Below, one piece after another: positions 26,777 through 35,706 of a DNA stretch of 64,000 nt. Within the stretch, counting starts at the first letter, position 1, and each line of letters starts with the position of its first letter. The DNA is taken from positions 2,914,001 through 2,978,000 of the forward strand of contig NZ_CP045702.1 in NCBI RefSeq assembly GCF_014216315.1, in the 5' to 3' direction. This DNA comes from Streptomyces finlayi (lineage in GTDB: Bacteria > Actinomycetota > Actinomycetes > Streptomycetales > Streptomycetaceae). Both the position numbers and the translations under genes were made by a program. Below the pieces are notes generated by a model. It ran no database searches, was not told the origin of the DNA, and saw only the letters and a list, made by a program, of their open reading frames with translations.

Positions 26777-29172
26777 GCCGTCGCCCCCATCGGAAGGTCG
26801 GTGTGGTCGATGCGTGGAGCGGGCTCGGTGTCGAGGCCGAGCAGCAGGCGGAGCACCGGCACCACCGCGTCCGCCCGGGACTCGTCGATTCCCGGTCCGA
26901 AGCCCGACGGGGCAGGCTCCGCACCGCCTCGGTGCCTGTCTGGGGACGGGCCACGGCGGACCAGTTCGCCCAGGGTGCGGCGCACGCCCGGCTCGTAGGC
27001 CGAGAAGGTGCGTCGCAGCAGGGGCAGCACATCGGTGAACGCCGATGCCCGCACACCGCTCAGCCAGGCGTCGATCAGACTCAGCAGACGCTCGTCGTGC
27101 ACGAGCAGCATGCCACCGCCCGCCGCGCCGCCCACGAAGCCCTCGATCCAGGCCGCGGCGTCGGTGGGAGGGGTGCCGGGTGACAGGGCCAGGCCCATGA
27201 GCCGGGCCGCCTCGTCCTGGCTGAGCTGCCCGTCGTCGAGCAGGAGGCGAGTGGCGCGGCCCCGGATGACACCGGCGACGGTGTCCCGGCCGGCCAGCTT
27301 GCGCAGGACGGCCGCCCAGCGCTCGCGCAGCCCGTCCGCGGATCCCGCCTGGTCTCCGGCACGGGCACGGGCACCTGCCTCGCCCTCTGCTCCCGCGTCG
27401 GCTCCGGCTCCGGCTCCGGCTCCGGCGAGTAGCCCGATGGCCGTGTGCACGCCGTCGATACGGCGGCGCAGCTCCTCGGCTCCGTCCGCGTCGAGACCGG
27501 TACAGGCCGGCGGCAGGCCGACGCAGATGCGCTCGGCGAGCCCGGCGGCAACCGCCCCGAGCGAGGCCGTGTCCGTGGCCCGCACGTCCCCGTAGCGCAG
27601 TGAGCGTGCCAGGGCAGGCAGCGCCTCGGCGAGATGGCTGACGTCCGCGTCCAGTGCGGCCCGGTCGGCCAGGGCGTTCATCACGACGGGAAGCGCCTCG
27701 GCCAGCTCGCCGAGGAGGCAGCGCTCGGCGAGCGCCGTGACCTCGGCGAGCGCGGTGGCCGAAACGGCCTCCGATTCGGCCTTGGCGGTCGCGGCGGAAA
27801 GCACGGTGGTGCCCCAGACACCGGCTTCCGCGACCCGTACGTGCAGTTCCGGTTCCCAGCGCAGCCGCCAGGTCTCCCGGAAGGTGCCCGTGCTCCCCCG
27901 GCCGACGGCGCGGTCGCCCCAGCCGACGTCGAGGAGACGGAGCCGGTGCAGGAGTCTGCTGCGGGCCGCGTCGGTGTCCTTGCGGAGGTCGAGCTCCAGC
28001 TCCCGTTCGGACGGCTCCGGTTTCAGCCGGAGGGTGCGCTGCAACCGGTTCAGGTCCCGTTGCAGCGGGACCGCCGGGGCGCTGTCCGGCACCTCGCCGA
28101 GCGTCTCGCCGATGACGAGCCTGTCCCGCACGAGGGCGAGCGGCACATCGGAGCCCTCGCACATCACGGCCCGGATCGCGTCCATCGTCTCGGTCAGCCC
28201 CGGGAGCGGTCGGCCGCGCACGGCCGCCAGTCCTCCGGCGAGCCGGACGGCCTCGATGACATGGGCGGAGGAGATGAACCGGTCCTCGGCGCGCAGGAGC
28301 CCGGCGACCTTCGTCATCCACCGTTCCACCGGCCGGTCGGGGGCGCCGAAGAGATGGCCGTACCAGCCGGGTGAGTCGATCCCCGCGCCGTATCCACTGT
28401 GCCGGGCGAGCCTGCGGTGGGTCCAGGGCACCCAGGTCAGCTCCGTCTTGACCTTCGGTACACCCTTGAGGAGGGCCCTGTCGGCGGCGAGTGTGGTCTT
28501 CGCGGCGAGAGCGGGCACGTGCCAGGCGCCGCAGACCACAGCGATCTCCTCGCCGAACTCCTTGCGCGCGGAACGCAGTTGGATGCGCATGAACGCCTCG
28601 CGGACCGAGTCACGGGGGTGGCCACCGTCCCCGTACACCTCACGCAGGGCGGTCATGGCCTCGGCGAGTACGGCGAAGGGTGCCAGCGGGTCGACCGCAC
28701 CGCCGTCGGGAGCGCGGTGCTCGACGACGTCCTCCCACCAGCGCTCCGGGTCGTCGTATCCGGCGGTCTCGGCGAGTACCCCGATGGGATCGACGGCGGG
28801 CGAGCCCGGCGGCTCCTCGGTGCCCGGCTCCGTGAGGGCGAGGGAGTGCGCCGCGGGGAGGTCGATGAAGCGTGCGGGGACCCCGTGCGCGAGGGCCCAG
28901 CGGATCGCCACCCACTCGGGCGAGAACTCGGCCATCGGCCAGAACGCGGCCCGCCCCGGATCGTCCACGGCATGGGCGAGCAGCGCGACGGGCGGCCTCA
29001 TCTGCTCGTCGGCGGCGAGCGGCAGCAGCGCGTCGCCCTCGGGCGGGCCCTCGATGAGGACGACCCGGGGCCGGGCGGCCTCCAGTGCGGCCAGGACCGC
29101 ACGGGCGGACCCGGGGCCGTGGTGACGCACTCCCAGCAGCAGCGGCCCCGCGGACGCGGCGGCCCCCGTCAT
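26773..29172 (-). CDS. DUF5682 family protein
   Basis: A 799-residue protein beginning MTGAAASAGPLLLGVRHHGPGSARAV. The HHGPGS segment plus VVLIEGPPEGDALL near residue 45 and RFIDLPAAHSLAL are the recognisable DUF5682 features. The N-terminal third (about 1-290) looks like a compact enzyme-like domain with EVYGDGGHPRDSVREAFM and VVCGAWHVPAL. The rest is helical. The start overlaps the MoxR stop (ATGA), and its stop overlaps the vWA start. It is conserved in MoxR-vWA loci, and no biochemical activity is known to me. Confidence 0.8.
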   Translation of the reverse strand: MTGAAASAGPLLLGVRHHGPGSARAVLAALEAARPRVVLIEGPPEGDALLPLAADEQMRPPVALLAHAVDDPGRAAFWPMAEFSPEWVAIRWALAHGVPARFIDLPAAHSLALTEPGTEEPPGSPAVDPIGVLAETAGYDDPERWWEDVVEHRAPDGGAVDPLAPFAVLAEAMTALREVYGDGGHPRDSVREAFMRIQLRSARKEFGEEIAVVCGAWHVPALAAKTTLAADRALLKGVPKVKTELTWVPWTHRRLARHSGYGAGIDSPGWYGHLFGAPDRPVERWMTKVAGLLRAEDRFISSAHVIEAVRLAGGLAAVRGRPLPGLTETMDAIRAVMCEGSDVPLALVRDRLVIGETLGEVPDSAPAVPLQRDLNRLQRTLRLKPEPSERELELDLRKDTDAARSRLLHRLRLLDVGWGDRAVGRGSTGTFRETWRLRWEPELHVRVAEAGVWGTTVLSAATAKAESEAVSATALAEVTALAERCLLGELAEALPVVMNALADRAALDADVSHLAEALPALARSLRYGDVRATDTASLGAVAAGLAERICVGLPPACTGLDADGAEELRRRIDGVHTAIGLLAGAGAGAGADAGAEGEAGARARAGDQAGSADGLRERWAAVLRKLAGRDTVAGVIRGRATRLLLDDGQLSQDEAARLMGLALSPGTPPTDAAAWIEGFVGGAAGGGMLLVHDERLLSLIDAWLSGVRASAFTDVLPLLRRTFSAYEPGVRRTLGELVRRGPSPDRHRGGAEPAPSGFGPGIDESRADAVVPVLRLLLGLDTEPAPRIDHTDLPMGATA

Positions 29173-30281
29173 GCGGAGACCTCGCGGCAGGCGCGGTAGA
29201 AGTCCTTCCAGCCGTCCCGCTCGCGGACGACCGTCTCCAGGTACTCCTGCCACACCACGCGGTCGGCCGCCGGGTCGCGGACGACCGCACCGAGGATTCC
29301 CGCGGCCACGTCGCCCGGGCGCAGGATGCCGTCGCCGAAATGGGCGGCGAGCGCGAGGCCGTTGGTGACGACGGAGATGGCCTCGGCCGTGGACAGCGTT
29401 CCCGAGGGCGACTTGAGTTTCGTGCGGCCGTCGGTGGTGACGCCGTTGCGCAGTTCGCGGAAGACGGTGACCACACGGCGGATCTCCACGAGACCGTCCG
29501 GGGCGGCCGGCAGGTCGAGCGAACTCCCGATCTGGTCGACGCGGCGGGACACGATGTCCACCTCGTCGTCCGGGGTGGCCGGCAGCGGGAGTACGACGGT
29601 GTTGAAGCGGCGGCGCAGCGCGCTGGACAGCTCGTTGACCCCGCGGTCGCGGTCGTTCGCGGTGGCAATGAGGTTGAAGCCGCGGACGGCCTGGACCTCC
29701 TGGCCCAGCTCCGGCACGGGAAGCGTCTTCTCCGACAGGATCGTGATGAGCGCGTCCTGCACATCGGCCGGAATGCGGGTCAGCTCCTCGACCCGGGCGG
29801 TCATGCCCTCGGACATGGCCCGCATGACGGGGCTGGGAACCAGTGCGTCGCGGCTGGGCCCATGGGCCAGCAGCTGGGCGTAGTTCCAGCCGTAGCGGAC
29901 GGCCTCCTCGGGCGTGCCGGCCGTGCCCTGGACGAGCAGCGTCGAGTCACCGCTCACGGCGGCGGCCAGGTGTTCGGAGACCCAGGTCTTGGCGGTCCCC
30001 GGCACGCCGAGCAGCAGCAGGGCCCGGTCGGTGGCGAGGGTGGTCACGGCGACCTCGACGAGGCGGCGCGGACCCACGTACTTCGGTGTGATCACCGTTC
30101 CGTCGGCGAGCGTGCCACCGAGCAGATAGGTCGATACCGCCCACGGCGAGAGCTTCCAGCGGACGGGCCTCGGCCGGTCGTCGGCGGCTGCGAGCGCCTT
30201 CAGCTCGTCGGCGAAAGCGTCCTCGGCATGCGGTCGCAGAGCCTCGTTCGCGACGACGGCGGTGGTTGCGGACACGGTCAT
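29169..30281 (-). CDS. MoxR-type AAA+ ATPase
   Basis: A 370-residue AAA+ ATPase with Walker A GVPGTAKTWVSEHLA (around residue 100). Helix-2-insert-type sequence precedes IPADVQDALITILSEKTLPV, and sensor/arginine-finger sequence is ATANDRDRGVNELSSALRRRF. Start 30281 has GGAGGGGG upstream and a leader of about 30 nt after the predicted damage-type promoter. It heads the MoxR-DUF5682-vWA operon with 4-bp overlaps between genes. MoxR ATPases act as chaperone-like remodellers with vWA partners. Confidence 0.88.
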   Translation of the reverse strand: MTVSATTAVVANEALRPHAEDAFADELKALAAADDRPRPVRWKLSPWAVSTYLLGGTLADGTVITPKYVGPRRLVEVAVTTLATDRALLLLGVPGTAKTWVSEHLAAAVSGDSTLLVQGTAGTPEEAVRYGWNYAQLLAHGPSRDALVPSPVMRAMSEGMTARVEELTRIPADVQDALITILSEKTLPVPELGQEVQAVRGFNLIATANDRDRGVNELSSALRRRFNTVVLPLPATPDDEVDIVSRRVDQIGSSLDLPAAPDGLVEIRRVVTVFRELRNGVTTDGRTKLKSPSGTLSTAEAISVVTNGLALAAHFGDGILRPGDVAAGILGAVVRDPAADRVVWQEYLETVVRERDGWKDFYRACREVSA

Positions 30282-30319
30282 GGATCCCCCTCCAGATCGT
30301 TCGACCCGATGTGGTTCCC

Positions 30320-30342
30320 ACCGTGCACCATGCCACTGACAA
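30320..30342 (-). promoter_or_regulatory. PafBC/RecA-NDp-type DNA-damage promoter of the MoxR operon
   Basis: On the minus strand TTGTCAGTG (30342-30334) is followed by exactly 8 nt and CACGGT (30325-30320). The actinobacterial LexA-independent damage promoter is TTGTCRGTG-N8-TANNNT. The -35 block is perfect and the -10 departs only at its first base. The predicted transcript starts near 30312, giving a 30-nt leader with GGAGGGGG before the MoxR ATG. Confidence 0.6.
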
Positions 30343-30369
30343 TCGGCCTCCACCGCAGGTCAGAGGCGA

Positions 30370-30392
30370 TTGTCAGTGGTGCGACCTACCGT
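30370..30392 (+). promoter_or_regulatory. PafBC/RecA-NDp-type DNA-damage promoter of the SWIM operon
   Basis: TTGTCAGTG (30370-30378), 8 nt, then TACCGT (30387-30392) matches TTGTCRGTG-N8-TANNNT completely. Transcription is predicted to start at about 30399-30400, the A of the SWIM-protein ATG, which makes a leaderless mRNA. Together with the copy at 30320-30342 it forms an inverted pair (13-bp perfect arms, 30333-30345 and 30367-30379). Confidence 0.75.
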
Positions 30393-30399
30393 CGTTCCC

Positions 30400-31809
30400 A
30401 TGCTGCTATCTCACGGGGGAGAACCCTCGCGCACCGATGGTCCGGTGGCGCGCTGGACGGTTGAGCAGGTGCGGGCCCTGGCTCCTGACGAGGCATCACG
30501 CAAGGCCGGGAACAAGCTGGGTTCGGCCGGTCCGTGGTCCGAAGTGGGCCACGGGGCGGCGGGCGCGGTATGGGGCTTGTGCAAGGGAAGCGGGAGCAAG
30601 CCGTACCGGACCGTGATCGACACGTCCGGGCCCGCGTACAAGTGCAGTTGTCCGAGCCGGAAGTTCCCCTGCAAGCACGCGCTGGGGCTGCTCCTGCTCT
30701 GGGCGTCCGACAGCACGGACGCCAGTGCGGCAGACCTGCCGGGCCAGGCGCCGGACTGGGCGCGGGAGTGGCTGGACGCCCGTCGCAAGCGCGCGGCCGA
30801 GCAGACCGCCGGGGAGGGCGCTCCCGCGTCGGGCCCGGCCGACCCCGAGGCGGCGAGACGGCGCGCCGAGCGACGGGCGGCGCGGATCACGGGCGGCGCC
30901 CAGGAGCTGGAACAGCGCCTCACGGATCTGCTGCGTGGCGGGCTCGCCGCGGCTGATCAGACGGGATACGGGCTGTGGGAGGAGACCGCCGCCCGGATGG
31001 TCGACGCCCAGGCCCCTGGACTCGCCTCTCGCGTACGCGAAATGGGGGCGATTCCCGCGTCCGGGCCGGGGTGGCCGGTGCGGTTGCTCGAGGAGTGCGC
31101 TCTGCTGCACCTGCTGAACACCGCCTGGCTGGGCATCGGCGGGCTGCCGGACGCACTGGCCGCGACCGTTCGTACGCGCGTGGGGCTGACGGCCACCGCC
31201 GACGGAGCCCCGGTGCGCGACCACTGGCTGGTCCTCGCGCAGTACGACACACCGGACGGCAAGATCGTCACCCGTCGCATCTGGCTGCACGGCAGGGAGT
31301 CGGGACGCACCGCGCTCCTGCTCTCCTTCGGCGCCGCGGGGCGCTCCCCCGGCCTGGCCCTGCCGGTGGGCGTCACGATCGAAGCCGAACTCACGCCGTA
31401 TCCGGGCGCCGGACAGCCGCGCGCCGAACTGGGCCGGCAGTTCGATCCGCCCGCCACGCGGGGGACACCACCGGTGGGTGGTCCGACGACGGCGGCGCTC
31501 GCGGCCTACGGGCACGCGTTGCGCGACGATCCCTGGCTGGACTCCTGGCCGGTGACCCTGCGCGGCGTCATACCCACGCCGTCCGAAGACGGCTGGCAAC
31601 TGGCAGACGAGGACGGATCGTCTGCTCTGCCGCTCACCCCGTCGGCCCTGTCCGGGCCGGGACTCTGGAAGCTCGTCGCGCTGTCGGGCGGGGGCCCCGT
31701 CACGGTCTTCGGCGAGTGCGGACACCGTGGCTTCGATCCGCTCGCCGCCTGGACGACGAGCACCGACGACGACAGCGACAGCGACGGGCATCCCGTACCG
31801 CTCATCTGA
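30400..31809 (+). CDS. SWIM zinc-finger protein
   Basis: A 469-residue protein with an intact SWIM motif (CSCPSRKFPCKHALGLL, CxCx(n)CxH, around residues 80-95), a zinc-binding fold for DNA or protein. Upstream of it, the segment ending VWGLCKGSGSKPYRTVID is typical of this family. A charged, Arg/Ala-rich coiled stretch follows (about 125-165), then a C-terminal region with no named domain. The ATG at 30400 fits a leaderless transcript from the damage-type promoter. It diverges from the MoxR operon and is followed by a DUF5691 gene. Confidence 0.85.
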   Translation: MLLSHGGEPSRTDGPVARWTVEQVRALAPDEASRKAGNKLGSAGPWSEVGHGAAGAVWGLCKGSGSKPYRTVIDTSGPAYKCSCPSRKFPCKHALGLLLLWASDSTDASAADLPGQAPDWAREWLDARRKRAAEQTAGEGAPASGPADPEAARRRAERRAARITGGAQELEQRLTDLLRGGLAAADQTGYGLWEETAARMVDAQAPGLASRVREMGAIPASGPGWPVRLLEECALLHLLNTAWLGIGGLPDALAATVRTRVGLTATADGAPVRDHWLVLAQYDTPDGKIVTRRIWLHGRESGRTALLLSFGAAGRSPGLALPVGVTIEAELTPYPGAGQPRAELGRQFDPPATRGTPPVGGPTTAALAAYGHALRDDPWLDSWPVTLRGVIPTPSEDGWQLADEDGSSALPLTPSALSGPGLWKLVALSGGGPVTVFGECGHRGFDPLAAWTTSTDDDSDSDGHPVPLI

Positions 31810-31901
31810 CCCCTGCGGCCCTGCCCCGGACCCTTTTGGACCCTCTGGACCTGTGAACCGGATATCCGGCTCCGTGACTCCCTGACACCTGGACGGGACC
31901 G

Positions 31902-33578
31902 ATGACCTCACCCCACACCCACACCGACACCCACACCGACACCCACACCCGAACGGCCACGACCACGACCACGACGATGCCGATGCCGATGCTGTGGGAG
32001 GAGCTCGTCACTTCCGCGCTGCTCGGCACCGATCGCCGACCGCCTGCCAACGGCTCCGGAGGCACCGGAGGTCCCCTCGCCGTGCTGGACGCTGCGGCGC
32101 TCCACACCGTGCGCCGCAGAGCCGGGCTGCTGCCTGCCTCGGCTGCCGAGCGCCCGGAGCGCGCGCCCGCCGACCCGCGCCCGCCACTCCCCGCGGCCGC
32201 CCGGCACCGGCTCGTCCAGCTGCTCACCGACCGCTCCGCACCGTCCGGAGGCAGCGGGCGGCGCGGTACGGCACCCGACCTCACGGAACTCCTTCCGCAG
32301 TGGCTGGCCGCCGCCAACCAGCACGGCTTCCGGGCACCCGCGGTCGTCCTCCCGGCGCTGCTGGACGCGGCGCGTGCCCGCACGGACCTGCGGGCGCACG
32401 TCCTGGGCTTCGCGGGTCCGCGCGGGCTGTGGCTCGCCAGGATGAACCCGGAGTGGAAGTTCGCCCTGCGCGGCGCCCCGGGCAGCCCGCCGCCGTCCGT
32501 CGCGACGGACCCCGAGGCGGTGCGGTGCCTGTGGGAGGAGGGCCTGTTCGCCGAACGGGTCGCACTCCTCGGGTCCGTACGGAGACGGGAGCCGGCGGCC
32601 GCGCTGACCCTGCTCTCCACCACCTGGTCCACAGAACGTGCCGAGGACCGGCTGATGTTCCTCGACTCCCTGCGGACCGGTCTCTCCGGTGCGGACGAGG
32701 CGTTCCTGGAACAGGCCCTGGCCGACCGCAGCCGTAACGTCCGGGCGACGGCCGCCGAGCTGCTGTCCGCGCTGCCGCGCTCGGCCCTCGCCGTACGCAT
32801 GGCCGCCCGCGCCACGACCTGCGTGAACCCCGACCGTACGGGCGAGGCGGCGTCCATCGCGGTGGAGGCGCCGCATGAATGCGACGCGTCGATGCAGCGG
32901 GACGGCGTCGTGCCGGTGCCGCCGTCGGGCCGGGGGGAACGGTCGTGGTGGCTGGGCCAGTTGGTGGAGGCCACTCCCTTGACCACCTGGCGGGAGCGCT
33001 TCGCCGGGCGCTCCGCCCAGGAGATCGTCGCCCTGCCGGTCGCGGACGGCTGGACCGAGGAACTGCACGCGGCCTGGTGCAGGGCCGCGGTGCGGCAACG
33101 AGACCCGGAGTGGGCCCGCGCCCTGCTCGGCCCACCCTCGACACCCCCGGCGAACGGTCCTGGGACGGCCTCGCTGGCGGAGCGGTCGAAGCTCCTCGCC
33201 ACGCTGCCGAGCGAGGAACGGGCCCTCTGGGTGGCCGACTTCATCGCCGCGCACGGCTTGTCGGAGGCGTTCCAGTTGCTCGGCGTCTGTGTGGTGCCCT
33301 GGGCGGAACCGCTCGGCCGCTCGGTCGTCGACGCCCTCGACATAGCCCGGGACGCCGGAAGTTACCCGTGGAGTTTCAGCGGGGTGATGGGCCTCGCGGA
33401 GCGCTGTCTGAATCCGGCGGAGGCGGACCGCCTCGAAGTCCTCACCACCACCCCGGATGAGCCGGAGGGTGCCTCACCCGGTGCGGGGGGCTACTGGTCG
33501 GAGGCGTTCCAGCGTCTGGTCTCCACGCTGCGCCTCCGCTCGGCCATGGACAGGGAGCTGACTCCCGGGGCGCCGTGA
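31902..33578 (+). CDS. DUF5691 family protein
   Basis: A 558-residue protein matching DUF5691 through MLWEELVTSALLGTDRRPP near the N-terminus, VLDAAALHTVRRRAG, and FAGPRGLWLARMNPEW in the middle. The body is helical and HEAT-like (VRATAAELLSALP). Before the family region is a His-Thr-Asp repeat (HTHTDTHTDTHT) from CACACC/CACCGACAC tandem DNA; the real start could be MPMPMLWEEL at 31977. It lies 92 bp after the SWIM gene and belongs to the same arm of the locus. Function is unknown. Confidence 0.75.
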   Translation: MTSPHTHTDTHTDTHTRTATTTTTTMPMPMLWEELVTSALLGTDRRPPANGSGGTGGPLAVLDAAALHTVRRRAGLLPASAAERPERAPADPRPPLPAAARHRLVQLLTDRSAPSGGSGRRGTAPDLTELLPQWLAAANQHGFRAPAVVLPALLDAARARTDLRAHVLGFAGPRGLWLARMNPEWKFALRGAPGSPPPSVATDPEAVRCLWEEGLFAERVALLGSVRRREPAAALTLLSTTWSTERAEDRLMFLDSLRTGLSGADEAFLEQALADRSRNVRATAAELLSALPRSALAVRMAARATTCVNPDRTGEAASIAVEAPHECDASMQRDGVVPVPPSGRGERSWWLGQLVEATPLTTWRERFAGRSAQEIVALPVADGWTEELHAAWCRAAVRQRDPEWARALLGPPSTPPANGPGTASLAERSKLLATLPSEERALWVADFIAAHGLSEAFQLLGVCVVPWAEPLGRSVVDALDIARDAGSYPWSFSGVMGLAERCLNPAEADRLEVLTTTPDEPEGASPGAGGYWSEAFQRLVSTLRLRSAMDRELTPGAP

Positions 33579-33775
33579 ACGGGGACGGTCCGGGCCGGTC
33601 AGGTCCGTTCCGGTCCGGGGCGCGCCCCACCCGACCGACAGACGCGAACGACAGGCGCGAATGGCGGGCCCGGCCGGCGCGCGGCCGACACCGCCGACGG
33701 GCACCGCCGACGGGCCGGACGGTCCGTCGGCCGGGCCCAGTCGGTCTCAGGCGCGTCCGGTCCTGGCGCAGTCGG

Positions 33776-34189
33776 TCAGGCGCCCGCCGTCTGACGGACG
33801 TTGGCGTTCACCCAGTCGACGATCGACGTCGTCGTCGCACCCGGGGTGAAGATCTCCGCGACGCCCTGCTCCTTCAGCGGCGCGATGTCCGCCTCCGGGA
33901 TGATGCCGCCGCCGAACACCTTGATGTCCTCGGCCTCGCGCTCCTTGAGCAGCTCGATCACCTTCGCGAAGAGCGTGTTGTGCGCACCGGAGAGGATCGA
34001 GAGACCGATGGCGTCTGCGTCCTCCTGGATCGCCGTGTCGACGATCTGCTCGGGGGTCTGGTGGAGGCCGGTATAGATGACCTCCATACCGGCGTCCCGC
34101 AGCGCCCGCGCGATCACCTTGGCTCCACGGTCATGGCCGTCGAGTCCCGGCTTGGCCACCACCACACGGATCGGACCGGTCACACCCAT
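33776..34189 (-). CDS. icmB: cobalamin-binding small subunit of isobutyryl-CoA mutase type
   Basis: A 137-residue stand-alone B12-binding domain of the methylmalonyl/isobutyryl-CoA mutase family. The cobalamin-ligating D-x-H-x-x-G motif is in KPGLDGHDRGAKVIA, followed by GLSILSGAH and FGGGIIPEADI, which clasp the nucleotide tail. Its size and sequence fit IcmB, which pairs with a large IcmA subunit encoded elsewhere to interconvert isobutyryl-CoA and butyryl-CoA. The ATG at 34189 has GGAGG 5 nt upstream. It could also serve another mutase large subunit. Confidence 0.8.
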   Translation of the reverse strand: MGVTGPIRVVVAKPGLDGHDRGAKVIARALRDAGMEVIYTGLHQTPEQIVDTAIQEDADAIGLSILSGAHNTLFAKVIELLKEREAEDIKVFGGGIIPEADIAPLKEQGVAEIFTPGATTTSIVDWVNANVRQTAGA

Positions 34190-34532
34190 CACTGCCTCCA
34201 CATGGATCTCCCGCGCCTGAAGGGCCGGGGATGTGAACGAACGTTATCTACAGCATCCCGCAAGCCGCCGTTTCGCGGTGGACCGGGAGGGGGAAATCAC
34301 ACATGGGACATGTTCGCTATGCGCCGTTCCTGGACCATGTGGCCTATCCGCCGCACGGGAACGGCCGCAAAGGGAGCCGCTGCGAGGTCGCCGTACCACC
34401 GCGCCGTCAGCCGCACGGCACGGTGGTACGGCTCCACGGCCGGTCACCGGACGACGGCCGCCCTGGCACCGACACCCCATAAGGGCACACGGGACCGGAG
34501 CCGCTTCCGTATGTCATTGCAGGAGGTCGGCC
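34190..34532. other. divergent intergenic region with a 12-bp hairpin
   Basis: These 343 bp separate icmB from the divergent lipase gene. A perfect 12-bp inverted repeat, GCCGTACCACCG (34390-34401) and its complement (34421-34432), has a 19-nt loop. Its role is unclear; it may be a protein site or an RNA hairpin in the lipase leader. No ORF is convincing. Confidence 0.45.
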
Positions 34533-35438
34533 ATGAAGGTCCTGTCCTTCCTTTCCCCACTGTCGCGCATGCCGTGCACGCTTCCCACCCGGCTGTCATC
34601 AGCGCTGGTCAAGGCCACCGTGCTGGAGATGGTGATCCTCGCCGCGCACGTCCTCATCTACCCCACCGGCATCACCCCGGAGCGCCGGGACGCCGCTCCC
34701 GCCCCCACCCCGGAGCCGGACGCCGAACCGGCCGGGGCGCTTCCTGAACACCCAGGCACGACGCCCGCCGGGCCCACGGCCCTGCTCCCCGACGGGAGCG
34801 CCGACCGCCCGCCCGTCGTACTGCTGCACGGATTCATCGACAACCGCTCCGTGTTCGTTCTGCTGCGGCGCTCGCTCGCCCGGCACGGCTGGCGCCATCT
34901 GGAGTCCCTCAACTACTCGCCGCTGACCTGCGACATCCGTACGGCCGCGGAACTGCTCGGCCGGCATGTGGAGGAGATCTGCGCCCGCACGGGGCACCGT
35001 GAGATCGACATCGTCGGGCACAGTCTCGGAGGGCTGATCGCCCGCTACTACGTGCAACGGCTCGGCGGCGACCAGCGGGTGCGCACCCTCGTCACACTCG
35101 GCACCCCGCACAACGGCACCTCCGTCGCCCCGCCCGCGAGCGCCCACCCGATCGTGCGACAGATGCGCAGCGGCTCCGCCCTGATCGCCGAACTGCGCAG
35201 GCCCGCTCCGGGCTGCCGCACCCGGTTCGTCAACTTCTGGAGCGAGCTGGACCGGGTGATGGTGCCGGTCGAGGCCGCTTGTTTGGACCACCCCGACCTC
35301 GACGTGGTCAACGTACGCCTCACCGGTATCGGCCATCTCGCGCTGCCCGTGCACCCCGCCGTCGCGGCCGGCATCCGGGAAGCGCTGGAGTCCCAGGAAG
35401 CCGCGACCAACGGTTCCGGGACCGCCTCGGTGGCGTGA
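34533..35438 (+). CDS. alpha/beta-hydrolase, LipA-type lipase
   Basis: A 301-residue protein with a hydrophobic N-terminal helix (around residues 20-45) and a Pro-rich linker, then an alpha/beta-hydrolase fold. The oxyanion segment is VVLLHGFIDNRS, the nucleophile elbow GHSLGG, and the likely acid and His are in SELDRVMVP and GIGHLALP. The protein probably sits on the outer face of the membrane and cleaves lipid esters. AGGAGG lies 6 nt before the ATG, an ideal RBS. It resembles the secreted triacylglycerol lipases (EstA/LipA) of streptomycetes; the substrate is not known. Confidence 0.82.
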   Translation: MKVLSFLSPLSRMPCTLPTRLSSALVKATVLEMVILAAHVLIYPTGITPERRDAAPAPTPEPDAEPAGALPEHPGTTPAGPTALLPDGSADRPPVVLLHGFIDNRSVFVLLRRSLARHGWRHLESLNYSPLTCDIRTAAELLGRHVEEICARTGHREIDIVGHSLGGLIARYYVQRLGGDQRVRTLVTLGTPHNGTSVAPPASAHPIVRQMRSGSALIAELRRPAPGCRTRFVNFWSELDRVMVPVEAACLDHPDLDVVNVRLTGIGHLALPVHPAVAAGIREALESQEAATNGSGTASVA

Positions 35439-35706
35439 TCCGGCCTGGAACACCCTGGAACACCGCTGAACAGGCCACGCGAACGGTCCGGACCAGGACC
35501 CGCGAATAGAACGTATATCGAACGTAGAGCCAAGGCTGTGCCTGCTGTCCGCCGAAAGACGGCCGATTGCCCGTTTCCTGAACGGCTGGAACCCGGCGAA
35601 GATTGTCGTCGTCACGAACCGCCGGGTACAGTCGCGGCCACTGCTTTCCCTGGAGTCCCCCACGGTCTCCGGAACAGGTCCTGCTGCCGAGGCGAGAGAG
35701 AAGTTG

